Made by a program: the position numbers and the translations under genes | Notes under the pieces: generated by a model | Seen by the model: only the letters and a program-made list of their open reading frames with translations | Told to the model about the DNA's origin: nothing | Database searches by the model: none | Assembly: GCA_014529385.2 (NCBI GenBank) | Contig: CM043960.1 | Span: forward strand, 38,355,281 to 38,419,280 | Source: Adiantum capillus-veneris | Taxonomy: Eukaryota > Streptophyta > Polypodiopsida > Polypodiales > Pteridaceae | Length of the DNA stretch: 64,000 nucleotides | Reading direction: 5' to 3' | Shown here: positions 33,505 through 44,470 of the stretch, in pieces | Numbering within the stretch: position 1 is the first letter of the stretch | Layout: each line of letters starts with the position of its first letter

Positions 33505-34198
33505 AGGGAAGCAAGCTCAAAGATTTACAAAAATCTTCAAACTTCTCATGAGGCCACACATTTGTGAAAGGACCTGCAAGGTTGTCATGTGTCGGCACAT
33601 AAAACAAGCTGATCTCTCTAGCTAAGAGTCTCTTATTGACAATGTGCTTTAGGCGAGTATGAAAGACTGGGTTCATCTCACAACAACCATCGCACGTAAT
33701 AGTCAGTGTAGATGAGAGTGACAACCAACTCATAAATCAGCCACAAGGCTTTTGAGCCACTCACACTCAATCATAGTTGTGAAAGCTATATTGTGATGGG
33801 CCTCACAACTAGAGGTTTCCACAATAGGTTGCTTCTTGCTCAACCAAGATATGCATGAACTATCGAGCATGGAACAAAAACCACTCATGGACACTCGTGT
33901 CATATCAACCAGCCCAATGTGAGTTAGAAAAAGCATGTAGATCTGGTAGCAATGATCTCCCCTTGGGATAAATCAACCAAAAAATGTATAGTGCCACTCA
34001 AGTAGAAAAAGAACCTCTTAAACTGATTGCCAAGGCTTAAGACCCTGGGCTATGCATTGATTTACTCACTTGTGAGATTGTAAACTGAATATATGGATTT
34101 GTAATGCATACATAAATGAGGCAACCGATAGTCGTATCATAGAGGGTAGCATCTACAAGATCTTCATCATCATGTCTCCGCAGGAGTGGTGATTGGCA
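33494..34198 (-). pseudogene. Ty1/copia X pol end (RT end, RNase H)
   Basis: Minus-strand end of a copia polyprotein: RT tail (DLVDATLYDTTIGCLIYVC), RNase H (SMSGFCSMLDSSCISWLSKK; CEAHHNIAFTTMIECEWL) and the C-terminal LSLLPFVD before a stop at 33494. It closely parallels copia Z (VSTSGFCFMLGS; LVDVTLYQTFVGCLIYVC). It is cut off upstream at 34199 by the LTR of copia Y. Confidence 0.8.
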
Positions 34199-34386
34199 TG
34201 AGTGTGCAGTGTGGGTGCATGCATGTGGTGTGCAATGAGGAAGGAGATGAGAAGAGGGAGACACTCACTAGGTGGTTTCACTAGCTGTGATTTCTTATTC
34301 ATCTACTATATCCAATGAATAAGGTTAGTGATTCAGAGATGAGTATTAGTGATGTTGGACCGGCCAACATGGCCTTTACCCCAACA
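34199..34386 (-). repeat. Copia Y 3' LTR (188 bp)
   Basis: Minus sense TGTTGGGGTAAAGGCC ... CACACTCA, directly after the purine tract at 34387-34398 (CTTTAAGTAGGAGAT). The start matches the LTR of the 48-54 kb element (TGTTGGGGTATAAAGCCC), and so does the length (192-194 bp). It lies inside the copia X coding region; the flanking TGGCA at 34194-34198 would be one copy of the target duplication. Confidence 0.68.
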
Positions 34387-34475
34387 ATCTCCTACTTAAA
34401 GGCCAATGTGACCCTAAGTGACCAGAGAACAAAAGGATGTAAAAAATTTTACAACCATGAAGCATGACAATGGCT

Positions 34476-36976
34476 TCACGCCACAACCATCACCTCTATG
34501 CAATGTGCAAACCACTTTGAAGCTACACTCTTCATAAGAACGTCTATAGGGTTGTTGTCAATATGAACTTTGACAAGCTCAATCTTCTTATCTGTTAGCA
34601 CATATTGAATGAAGTGATACCCCACCTCTATGTGTTTCATTTTGGAATGAAACACGAGATTCTTTGTCAAAGAAATGGCACTTTTGATTATCACAATACA
34701 ACACTAGAATGTGTTGATGCTTTTCTAGAACTGCCATTAAACATATCAACCATAAAAGTTTGTTGTTAGCCTCGAACACTGTAACATGCTTATCCTTTAT
34801 AGTGAAAGAGGATATGAAATCTTGAAGATATGATCTTCAAGATACAGATCCTTCAACAAATATAAAAACTTAACTAGATTTAAACCTCATGTTGTCTAAT
34901 TCCCAACATAATCTGCATCTACTTATCCAACGACTGTTGCATCACTATTTTCAAAGAGTAAGCACCTACTTTTTATAAGTTTCAAGTACGTGACGATCCC
35001 AATGTTTCTTGCCAGGGTTAGCCATGTAGCGACTCACCACTCCCACTGCAAATGCAATAGCATCATAGCCGCCATCATGTACATGAGATTTCCCACAACT
35101 AGTTAGCGATCTCAACCTTCTCGATATCCCCAATTTAGGAGAATTATCCTTGCTAAGTTTCACATATGTTGGCATTGGGGTACTCGATGCCTCTTCCCAT
35201 TGCATATTAAAATGTTGCAAGGACTTATGGATGTACAATCCTTGAGACAATTAAAGAATCCCCTTGGATCTGTCACATTTGTTACGCATATAAAGAAATT
35301 GACTAGCTTCTCCCAAATCCTTCATAGCAATATTCATTAAGTTGGCAATTTTGTGAGAGTGCTTCGTAGTGTCATCAACATATAATACAAGAAGAATGAG
35401 TGAACCATAATTGAGATTATTTATATACAAACAATGATCCTCTTCACTCCTCTTATATCCACGAGACTGCATAAATGCATCAAATTTTTGATATGATTGC
35501 TTGGGTTCACTTGCCTCAAGCCATATGACTCTTTTCTAAGTTTATGCACAAGCTCTTCTTTTCTTGGCTTAACAAACTCTTTAGGTTATTGCATGTATAC
35601 AACCTCTTGGAGATGACCATGTGGAGGAAAGCCGTCCTCACATCTAGTTGGACTGACTACGAGTTCTCAATATCTACAAATCCAAGCACCATATGCAAAG
35701 TAGTCATCTTGACCATAGGTGAGAAGATATCATCAAAATCTACACCTTAGCAGTTAATTTTCCTTATTCTTAGGCTTCAAATCTCTCGATGTAAACCTCT
35801 ACTTGTAGACCCATTTGCAAAGTAAAGCTTTCTTTACCTCAGACAATTTGACCAATTTCCAAGTTTCATTTTTGACATCAAATCATATTCTAATTGCATA
35901 GTTTACTCCCAATGCAGCTTATCAGCCATTTGTATGGCTTCTTGGAAGCAAGACAGTTCTCTGCAATTAGTCAACATGACATAATCCACGATCAAACCAT
36001 TTAGACATATGTGAGGCTCTACTAGAGCAATTCAAACCCTGACTACTGCTCTTTGCGCTCTCTAGAGCATTGCTGATGGAAGGCTCCTCACTAGAGTTCT
36101 GAGTTGTTACAAAATTTAAAGCAACATCCTCAAATGTAACTCTTCTATACTCAACCTCTTTTATAGGCTTCTTATGCATCTTAAATTCAATGAAAATTCA
36201 TGTAAGCTATAATCTTACTAGACTTTGGGTGAGAGAGATGATAGCCCATCTCTCCATCTACATCATATACAACAAAAATGCATTTGTGTGACTTTGAATC
36301 AACCTTTTTTTATATCTCCTTTGGCACATGGGCATTTGCTTCACAACCAAAGACATGTAAATGATCATACTATGATTTCTTGCTTGAGCACACCTCCTCT
36401 AAAATTTAATGATTCAATGGCATACTAGGCAATCTATTTATGATGTGAACTGCTATCAAAATAGCTTCAGCCCAAGCTTTGGGTCAAATTTTCCATGGAA
36501 GGCATAGCTATAACACGGTTTTGAATTATGGGATTCATACGCTCAGCTACTCCATTTTAGAAAGGTGTGTATGGCATAGTAAACTGCTACCGAATCCCTC
36601 TGTTAGCACATAAGTCTCATGATTATGTATGTCGAGACATATTCCCCACCGTATAATTTCTCAACCCCTTAAAATATTTTTTCCTAATTGATTCTCAACA
36701 AGTGCAAGGAGCTCTTGCAATGTAGAGAATATCTCATCCTGGGTAAAGACACACCTTTCCAATAGAGTCATCTATTAATGTTACAAAGTAACCCCCCTCC
36801 TCCCCCCCCCCCCCGGCACCCAAAACTTGGTTGGCATATGACCACATATGTGACTATGTATAAGCTCTAGTGGCTCAATACACCTTCTATTCAATGAAAT
36901 ATAAACATACCTAGTTTGTTTATCATCACACTATGTATAAGATTATTGAAACTCAATACTGATGGTAAATAATTGA
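34476..36976 (-). pseudogene. Ty1/copia Y pol (integrase to RNase H)
   Basis: Minus-strand copia polyprotein, heavily decayed. Integrase core from about 36890: EPLELIHSHICGHMPT, LLALVENQ-like wording, with a run of G interrupting it (36802-36814 poly-C on the plus strand). RT: SEEDHCLYINNLNYGSLILL and the YVDD box (LVLYVDDTTKHS, about 35370), FNMQ.EEASSTPMPTYVKLS and AVGVVSRYMANPGKKHW. RNase H end: VLYCDNQK; FHSKMKHIEVGYHFIQ. It is close to the 48-54 kb element (MPTYVKLSK, VVSRYMSNPGKKHW). It stops at 36976 where copia Z's LTR begins. Confidence 0.82.
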
Positions 36977-37206
36977 TGTTGGAATTAGGGTTCCAAGAAA
37001 ACACACACAGCTTGGAGAAGACGAAGGAAGCTCAAGGCACACAACAAAGAGTTTTTTTACTTAGTGTGCAATGGAAATATAAGATAGCCCTAGAGTGATG
37101 GGCGTATATACAATGCACGAGGGAAAAAACCTCCTAGTGAGGGAAAAAATGCCCCGGTGGTCCTAAGCATGTTCACACACATCACTACCGCATGTATATG
37201 GTAACA
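36977..37206 (-). repeat. Copia Z 3' LTR (230 bp)
   Basis: Minus sense TGTTACCATATACATG ... CCTAATTCCAACA with a purine tract (CAGGGGGGATT) before it at 37207-37217. It is homologous to copia X's LTR. It abuts the broken integrase of copia Y. Confidence 0.75.
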
Positions 37207-37283
37207 AATCCCCCCTGGGAGTGATGCAGTGAATGAGAGTTGACACATAGAGTAAAGGGAAGTGCCATGACTTGAGAGCATGA

Positions 37284-39380
37284 TCAATCTACAAAGGGGA
37301 GTAAGCCCAAAGCTTTGCGAAAAGCTTCAAACATCTCACGAGACAATGCCTTTGTGAAAAGATCTGCAAGGTTGTCGTGTGTTGGCACATAAGCCAAGAT
37401 TATCTCTCCTGCTGAGAGCCTCTACATGACATAGTGGTAATGCACCTCAATGTGCTTTGTGAGAGCATGAAAAACAGGGTTCCTCGCAACTGCCAATGCG
37501 CTATGACTTTCAGTGTAGATAGTGTGGACAGTGTCTTGACCAACACCTAAATCAACCATATACACACCTAACCGTAGCTGTGAAGACTGCCATGTGCTCA
37601 GCCTCACAACTAGAAGTGTCCATAGTAGGTTGCTTCTTGCTCAACCATAATATACATTAACTGCCAAGCATGAAACAAAAACCACTTGTGGACACTTGTG
37701 TGTCAAAACAACCAGCCCAATATGAGTCCAAAAAAGCGTGTAAGTCTGGCGGCAATGATCCCCCCTTGGGATAAAACAAGCCAAGATGTAAAGTGCCACT
37801 TAAGTAGAGAAAAATCCTCTTGACAGCCTGCCAATGCTTAGACCCTGGGCTATGCATAAATTTGCTAGCCTGTGAGACTGCAAACTGAATATCAGGCCTC
37901 ATGTTACATACATAAATGAGGCATCCAACAAAAGTTTGGTAAAGAGTGACATCTACAAGATCACCACCATCTTGAATACTCAATTTCAAAACCTGTTTCC
38001 GTGGAGTGGCAATAGGTTTGGAATCCTCAAGTCTAAACTTACATAGCAATGTCTCTATGTAACTTTTCTAACACAAGAAATACCACCATCACACTGCTTA
38101 AACTGTATACCCAAGTAATGATGCAAGAGTCCCAAATATTTCATCTTGAAAGTAGCATTCAAATCAGCCTTAAACTTAGCAATATGTCTCTCATTTGGTC
38201 CAGTGATCAACAAACTCATCCACATAAAGAACCAGAATGAGAAGTACATCACCCTCACGCTTTACATACAATGTGCTTTCTGTTGGATTGTTACAAAAGC
38301 CTCGTTTGACCAAATGAGTGACAACCTTCTCATACCAAGCATGAGGAGATTGCTTCAACCCATACAAAGCTTTCTTACATTTGCACGTTACATAAACTTC
38401 CTCAAATATGTCACCATTCAAGAAAGCAGTAACAATGGATGGCTGATGTACATCCCAACGAAAATGAGCTGCCAATGCACATAGAAAATGCACAGTGGTC
38501 ATACACAAGTGGGAGCAAAAGTCTCTTCATAATTTTGCATTTCTGATGTGCATAACCTTTTGCAACAAGTCAAGCCTTATAGCGATCAATCTCACCATCC
38601 GGCTTGCATTTCAATTTGTCAACCCACTTCATACCAATGGCCTTTTTACCGGGAGGCAAATCACATAAAGTTCATGTGTCATTTTCTATAAGTGCATCAT
38701 ATTTTGATTGCATGACAACCATCCAATTTTTTGAATTCTGCGCTTCATCAAAAGACAGAGGTTCCTCAACATCATGTAAGCTAGACACAACAAAAGCATG
38801 ACATTCCGATGCATAAGATGTATGATGAGAACTTGAACGAGTATGACTAGACAAAGGTGTATCCAATTTACTGCCATACAAAGTATACACCAGCCATTTA
38901 GGCATACCTCTAGCCTGTTCATTCTTAGCCATTTCCTCATCAAGTACATCATGTACATCTACAACAGTAATAGGCTGATTTGTAACATTTCAAAAACCCT
39001 CATAGGCTGTACATTTGCCTCATTGGAATTTATATTTGAACTTCCACCATTGAAAAGAGGCAACAAAGTGTCATAAATGTCCTATGAGCTGACATCATTG
39101 TCTCTAGTACATGACAGCAAGGGCTGAACAAAATCTTCTGCAAACACAACATCTCGTGAGACCAAGATACACTTTGTTTGAAGATGATACAACTTGTAAC
39201 CTTTGCTTTCAGTGCTATAACCAATAAAAATACATTTGACAGCCTTATCAACCAATTTTTTGTGCTGTGTTTGTGGCACCAAAGCATATGCCAAATAGCC
39301 AAAAACACGCATGTGCTCAATAGAAGGCTTTCTACCATGCCATGGTTCATAAGGAGTGATAGACTGTAAAGCCTTACAAG
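37284..39380 (-). pseudogene. Ty1/copia Z pol (integrase end to RNase H)
   Basis: Minus-strand pol from the integrase tail (SITPYEPWHGRKPSIEHMRV; KAVKCIFIGYSTESKGYKLY) through the RT N-part (FDEAQNSKNWMVVMQSKYDA), ALYGLKQSPHAWYEK, the catalytic region reading VLYVDEF (a frame break turns the expected YVDD into YVDE), KYLGLLHHYLGIQF, RNase H (FVGCLIYVCNMRPDIQFAVS; VSTSGFCFMLGS) to ALGLLPFVD and a stop at 37284. Upstream it breaks off at about 39380, where element W begins. Frameshifts occur near 38250, 38510 and 37657. Confidence 0.85.
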
Positions 39381-39600
39381 TTTACGTTTTGAAACCCAAC
39401 ATATAGTTTCAAGCCGTAAATTGGTGTCAAGCATGTGCAAACATGTGCCATGGCATGCAGGAAAGATCTGTTCAATGAAGTTTGCATGGATTTACGGCTT
39501 GAAACCCAACATATAGTTCCAAGCTGTAAATTGATGTCAAGCTTATGAGAACATGCCCCATGGGATGCAGGAAATATCTGTTCAATGAAGTTTGCATGGA
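39381..39600. repeat. Tandem duplication, 2 x 110 bp, in W left LTR
   Basis: TTTACG(T/G)(T/C)TTGAAACCCAAC opens copies at 39381 and 39491; they differ at about a dozen sites. Each copy contains an inverted repeat, TTTACGTTTTGAAAC against GTTTCAAGCCGTAAA, separated by about 10 bases. Confidence 0.85.
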
Positions 39601-40850
39601 TAATGTGAGCCTAAAAGAGTTCTATATATTGTAAGGCTTTGAATAAAATTGAATATAGTGTTGCTTTTTATTTTTTTAATGTATCGATGTCTTCTCTCTT
39701 TTTCTCTCTCGTTACTCTTTCTCTGCTCTACACATCTCGACATGGATTCTCCTCATTACCACCCACCATAGCTCTGGCTCCTTTCACGTGGTATCACATT
39801 GTTAGGCTCCTAGGCAACAAATCTATAGGTGGGTGTTCTAGAATGCAAGCAAGGCATCATTGCTAAGAAGGTGGCCTTGTAGTGGCATATCGGAATGTTG
39901 CATAGGAGCGGTGGTCGTCAAGAAAATTTGTGGTGTTCTAAAACTCTCCTAGGCCAAGGAGGTGAAGGAGTCACAAGCACAACCGGCAGGGCGTTCTAAA
40001 ATTCTGTCAGTTTTAACATTCAGCACTAGGGCATCCTAAAATGCTCCCTATCAAGGGCACCTTTGGTGGCGGTATTAAGGCCAATGCTATGTAGATTGGC
40101 ATTTCAAAACAAGGGTTGATGGGCACAGCCAAAGAAGTAGCCTTTTGAAATGATACATCAAACCATCCTAGAACACTACCATTTGTGGTAGGGAGTCACA
40201 AGCCTTTCAAAAATGTTGCTAACAATGGTGCTTTGGTTGGTAAGTTAGTCCACAAGGTCGAGGCTAAGGGTTTTCATCGGAGAAACTTAGCGGCTTCGAG
40301 ACTCAAACTTGAAGATCTCCTCCATAGAGCGTGTCAAAGCTCGTTGATAATATAACAAAGCCGTTTGATGCATGTAATAAGTAAGAGCCAGTTTTAGTCC
40401 TTATCAAGTTTGATTTTCTTACGCAACCTGAGCATCTCTGTAAAATTGGTTGGATGGCTAATTTGATAGAAACAGAATGAAAACTGGCAATCGGGGTACA
40501 TCAACAATTGCAAAGTTCCAACACTTTTATACTTGTTTTAGTTTTATTTATTGTCGACATCATAATCTTTTTCTGTCAGAGTCTTGTTTTAGCTTATCTT
40601 TCCTCAAATATTGTCATGCCAAATTTTGTACGGGTTATAGACACTGCCACACATAAGTGGTAAGACCTCCCAAGTTATCGGTTTTTGTTCAAGTCCTCAT
40701 TTTTGCAAACCAATTCTCATGAGGTTATTGGGTAAACCAAAACCCAAGGTTTGGAAGTCAACCAAAAACTCCATTTGTTGGTAGCTTAACAGTAGCACCA
40801 TGTTATGTGTGAGAGAACCTACACCTCACGGCTGATGAGTACACCAGAAA

Positions 40851-41242
40851 TTCAAGATATCATGAGAGTGGTGTATCTAGTTCGGGCTTGAGGGGGGATT
40901 TTTGGGTTTCAAGCCCTAAAGTGGTGTCAAGCTTGTGGGGACATGCCCCATGGCATGTAGGAAAGATCAATCAATGTGAGCCTAAAAGAGATCTATATAT
41001 TATAAGGCTTTGAATACAATTCAATATAGTATTGCTTTAAAAAAAATTCAAGATATCATGAGAGTGGTGTATCTAGTTCGTGCTTGAGGGGGGATTGTTG
41101 GGTTTCAAGCCCTAAAGTGGTGTCAAGCCTGTGGGGACATGCCCCGTGGCATGTAGGAAAGATCAATTAATGTGAGCCTAAAAGAGATCTATATATCATA
41201 AGGCTTTGAATACAATTCAATATAGTATTGCTTTTAAAAAAA
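40851..41242. repeat. Tandem duplication, 2 x 196 bp, spanning W polypurine tract and right LTR start
   Basis: TTCAAGATATCATGAGAGTG starts copies at 40851 and 41047, nearly identical through AATATAGTATTGCTTT. Each copy contains the purine tract and LTR start; the first has TTTTGGG and the second TGTTGGG at the LTR terminus. Confidence 0.9.
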
Positions 41243-41344
41243 ATTGTATTGAGGTCTTCTCTCTTTTTCTCTCTTGTTACCCTCTCTCTGCTTTGCACAG
41301 GCATGCATTCTTCTCATTACCACCCACCATAGCTGCTCTTTTCA

Positions 41345-42240
41345 CTATAAACAAGCTTGCCCTTATGTACCAAATCTCCTAGGGATATACAAAACATATC
41401 CAATGAGATGAAGATAAGGAACACAAAAAGAAAATAGAATAGATGTCATCATCAAACTTGAAGTCCTTTTGAAGTCAATTCACTAAAATTAATAAACCCA
41501 TTCAAGTGTCCCGACACACTAGTACCTTCCTTCATGTGAAGCCCATAAAGATTTTTCATCAACAATAAAGTTTGTTACTAGCAGTCTTGATTTTATAAGT
41601 GTTGCCTAACTTTTGCCACAAACCACAAGTTGTGGCTTCGGCCACAATGGTAAAAAACACTAACTCTACAAGGTCTAAACAAATGGGTGATCTTGCTTTT
41701 GCATCACATGGTTTCCACTGGGCATTTGTGTAACCATCACCCTCTTGGTGTTCAAAATATGGATCTAATCCGTTCTTTGAATTAACAAATCTTGGATCTG
41801 TTCTTTCCAAACGGAGAAGTTTGTCCCATCAAATTTCTAGATGTTATAAATGTCCTTCTTGGGACTAGAAACCATAACTACCAAGTGTCAAGCTATGGCA
41901 AAATCCTGGGAGAAATTTGGTAGAGTTTTCTATGTAATTGGAGCAAAATCTTAAAATCAAATGTGCATAAAAGCAATAAAAAATGATGACAGTACGTATA
42001 AAGAGTGCTTTTAACTAGTATGCATATAGAATTGATCAATCATTGACCGAAATCGATTGTCAACACGACATCAGTAACATCTAGTTCTCTCTATACATGT
42101 CCTATGGTGAGGCCTTGTATAAGGATACTCTAGCAACTTGTATCACCAAAAGGATCATAACATTCAAGAATCCCCCAGATCAATAAACTTCATCACAACC
42201 CTCCAAAGGCTAAGAAAACTACTTAAGACTATCGGTCAAG
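41345..42240 (-). pseudogene. Ty1/copia gag start and leader fragment
   Basis: Minus-strand gag beginning at about 41870 (MVSSPKKDIYNI, then KFDGTNFSVW), then ARSPICLDLVELVFFTIVAE, LWQKLGNTYKIKTASNKLY and LHMKEGTSVSGHLNGF, a copia capsid domain. The leader at 42060-42240 shares TTGTATCACC-AAAGGATC and CATTC-AGAATCCCCCAG wording with the leader of the 48-54 kb element (53085-53165). It may be the 5' part of copia Z or of copia Y; protease and the first half of integrase are absent either way. Confidence 0.65.
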
Positions 42241-42689
42241 CTCAGTAATGACTATCTACTGATCGAGTCTAAAAAATGACAAGTAATTGCCGTAGATGCC
42301 AATGAGGCTCTAGAAAGGAAAAACAATGGTAGTATCTGTAATTTAATATACATGAACGTAGTAAGCCACGGCTATGTGAAGCAAGATTTGTGCATAAATA
42401 AGCACTAGTAGAGATGCAATCATAAACAATCATTGAAATCCCTGTGAGGATAAACTACTCTTAAAAGAGCTCAATGTAATCAAAATTGCTCTTAAAAGAG
42501 CTTAGTGTAATCAAAACTACTCAACGCATTGATATGCATACACCATAGAGTAAAAAAAATTCTCATGCGCATCCCACAAAAGTGACATAATGCAACAAAC
42601 TCTAGATCTACAAATATATCGAACGTGTAACCTTTGAAACTTGTATCCAGACACTTATAATCTTTTAGAATTAAAAATCCAATTTGGCT
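42241..42689. other. Unassigned, 33-bp direct repeat
   Basis: CTCTTAAAAGAGCT(C/T)A(A/G)TGTAATCAAAA occurs at about 42459 and 42490. Each copy contains the palindrome CTCTTAAAAGAG. There is no coding sequence. Confidence 0.35.
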
Positions 42690-44010
42690 ATGTTACAGAG
42701 GAGACTCTACCAAAAGTTTGCCAGATATGTATTCCTATTAGAGGCTAGTGAGCTTGACCGTTTGCTCAACTTCTTTGCTTGAGATAGTGATTTTCTCTTG
42801 GGTGGGAGAGTCTTGTGATCTTGAGTATTTTTTGCCATATTTTTGGCATGGATATGGAGACACTTCAGGTTAGAGGTGATTCTCTCCCACGATAGCGACT
42901 GACATGTTGGCATTGCGACCATGATGGGCATATTAGGCACCATTGCTTCAGGCATATGAGGCAGTGGAAGAGGCAGATGCAGGGTGCTACTATGAGGACA
43001 TGTGCTAGAGAGTATGCCTGTGATGGGCATGTCACTTTTGAGTCTAGCTTGCCTTCAGACTACTTTGTGTCCTCGGATAGCACATTGTCTACGCGTTTCT
43101 ACGAGACAAGCATGTAGTTTTTCACGTGACGCCACGTCGTGATTTGTTTTGCTCTTTCTCTAGTGGGAGACTTGGTTGTGTACAGTTTGCTGATGGTTTA
43201 GCATATGACATAGAGGGTGTTGGAGATGTATTCATGTCTTTACCTAGCGGTGCATTGCTTACACTACGAGATGTACATTATGTACTAGGACTCAGCCAGA
43301 GTCTCATTTCAGTGCGTCAATTGTAGAGTAGTGGATATTGTGTATTGCTTGGAGAGTGATTGTTTTAGATGCATCGAGGATCACTGGTGATAGCCAGAGG
43401 TGCTAGGAGTGGTATGGTATACCCTTTGCATATTATTGACACACGAGGCGGTGTAGTCTCTGCGTATTTGCAGCCATGTTTGGAGCGAGAGATGAGGCGT
43501 GTCTCTCTTGCAGATGTGGTGCATGGAGAACAGGTTAAGCATTTGTCTTGTGGTGACGTTCATGCAGACAGTGGTATCTCTGGGGATGCACAACTTGGTC
43601 AATCATCAGTTGAGCTCACATCAATTGAACCAGAGACCGATGCATTGTTCTATGATGTATCTGATATGTTTAAGGATGACAATGTCCTTCAAACAGCTGC
43701 ATGTGATTGCAGTGGTGTTGATTTTTGATTTCGGAGTCATTCTCAGTAGATTTTCCTTTGCCAGACGATACTGCCATGGTGATGCATAGTCAGGTGGTTC
43801 CCGATGAGGATGCATATGGCACTGAGGTTGCTGACAGGGATAGGTTGGCACACAAAGTGCATGTTTCATTGGCTTTTGGATCTCTCATGTCTGACCTTTT
43901 GGTCTTGAAACTTGATATTGCTTATGCGGTTGGTGCATTTGCAGTGGGAGTTGTCAGTTGTGCGATGACTGACACTGGCATTGTGCATTGTGGAGCCATG
44001 CAAATCGTCA
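42690..44010 (+). pseudogene. Ty1/copia V gag-protease-RT remnant
   Basis: Plus-strand copia remnant. A leader-like GAGGAGACTCTACCAAAAG at about 42698 resembles the leader just before gag in the 48-54 kb element. A zinc knuckle CWHCDHDGHIRHHC (C-X2-C-X4-H-X4-C) follows at about 42907-42948. Then comes the protease region HVTPRRDLFCSFSSG...VQFADGLAYDIEGVGDV (43120-43220; the catalytic Asp is not readable), HYVLGLSQSLISVRQL and a stop at 43324. A large deletion then joins it to the RT tail (GSLMSDLLVLKLDIAYAVGA; VGVVSCAMTDTG, 43850-43980). Confidence 0.7.
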
Positions 44011-44204
44011 CTTGATACCTGCATCAAGAGTTTCATCGTGGCTCTAGCCCTAGTGGTATGCATGTTGCATTTCCACTAGAGCGGTTATAGATGCACTCAC
44101 GTGTTTGGAGTGAGCCAGTGGGCATAGGTTGAGAGCCGTTTTCTCTCACCTCTTGTATATACTAGTTGTAGGCTAGTCTTCTCGCCACTTATTAGCACAC
44201 AACC

Positions 44205-44396
44205 TTTAGTGGGAGAATGTTAGGTAAAGTCGGTGTACCTCACCGTGCTTTTGCCCGTGTCCGCCGGCTAGTGTCTGACCGCCCATATTTATCTCCTTAT
44301 TCTTTATGCATACAAAGAATAAGGAGCTCTCACTAATTCCCACATTGTGCTCATACAGTGAGATTTTTGAGCTCCACTCTACATCCCTGTGTCGTG

Positions 44397-44429
<33 letters not shown>

Positions 44430-44470
44430 TTCGCTGCGCACACACACGGCTATGATCCATTCCTTCACAG
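44205..44470 (+). repeat. Copia V polypurine tract and 3' LTR
   Basis: Purine tract TTTAGTGGGAGAA at 44205-44217, then TGTTAGGTAAAGTCGG at 44218. A TATA-like CATATTTATC is at about 44283 and a (CT)13 run at 44397-44423. The probable end is CTTCACA at about 44469; no partner LTR is present to confirm it. Confidence 0.55.

Larger units (their letters stand above)
39381..41344 (+). mobile_element. Element W, short non-autonomous LTR retrotransposon
   Basis: Two related LTRs bracket about 1.1 kb of non-coding DNA. The left LTR ends TTTCA at 39786, two bases before a primer site TGGTATCACA (39789-39798, tRNA-iMet-like with one change). The right LTR starts TGTTGGGTTTCAAGCC after a purine tract (GAGGGGGGAT) and ends TTTTCA at 41344. 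The LTRs share GGTGTCAAGC, ACATGCCCC(A/G)TGG(C/G)ATG, AATGTGAGCCTAAAAGAG, TCTTCTCATTACCACCCACC. There are no gag or pol motifs inside, so it must have depended on another element. The left end is unclear because of internal duplications. It separates copia Z pol from a copia gag fragment. Confidence 0.7.

Noticed and set aside
42707-43030. Minus-strand 107-codon ORF
   Set aside because: It is antisense to the copia V gag zinc knuckle, which reads well on the plus strand.
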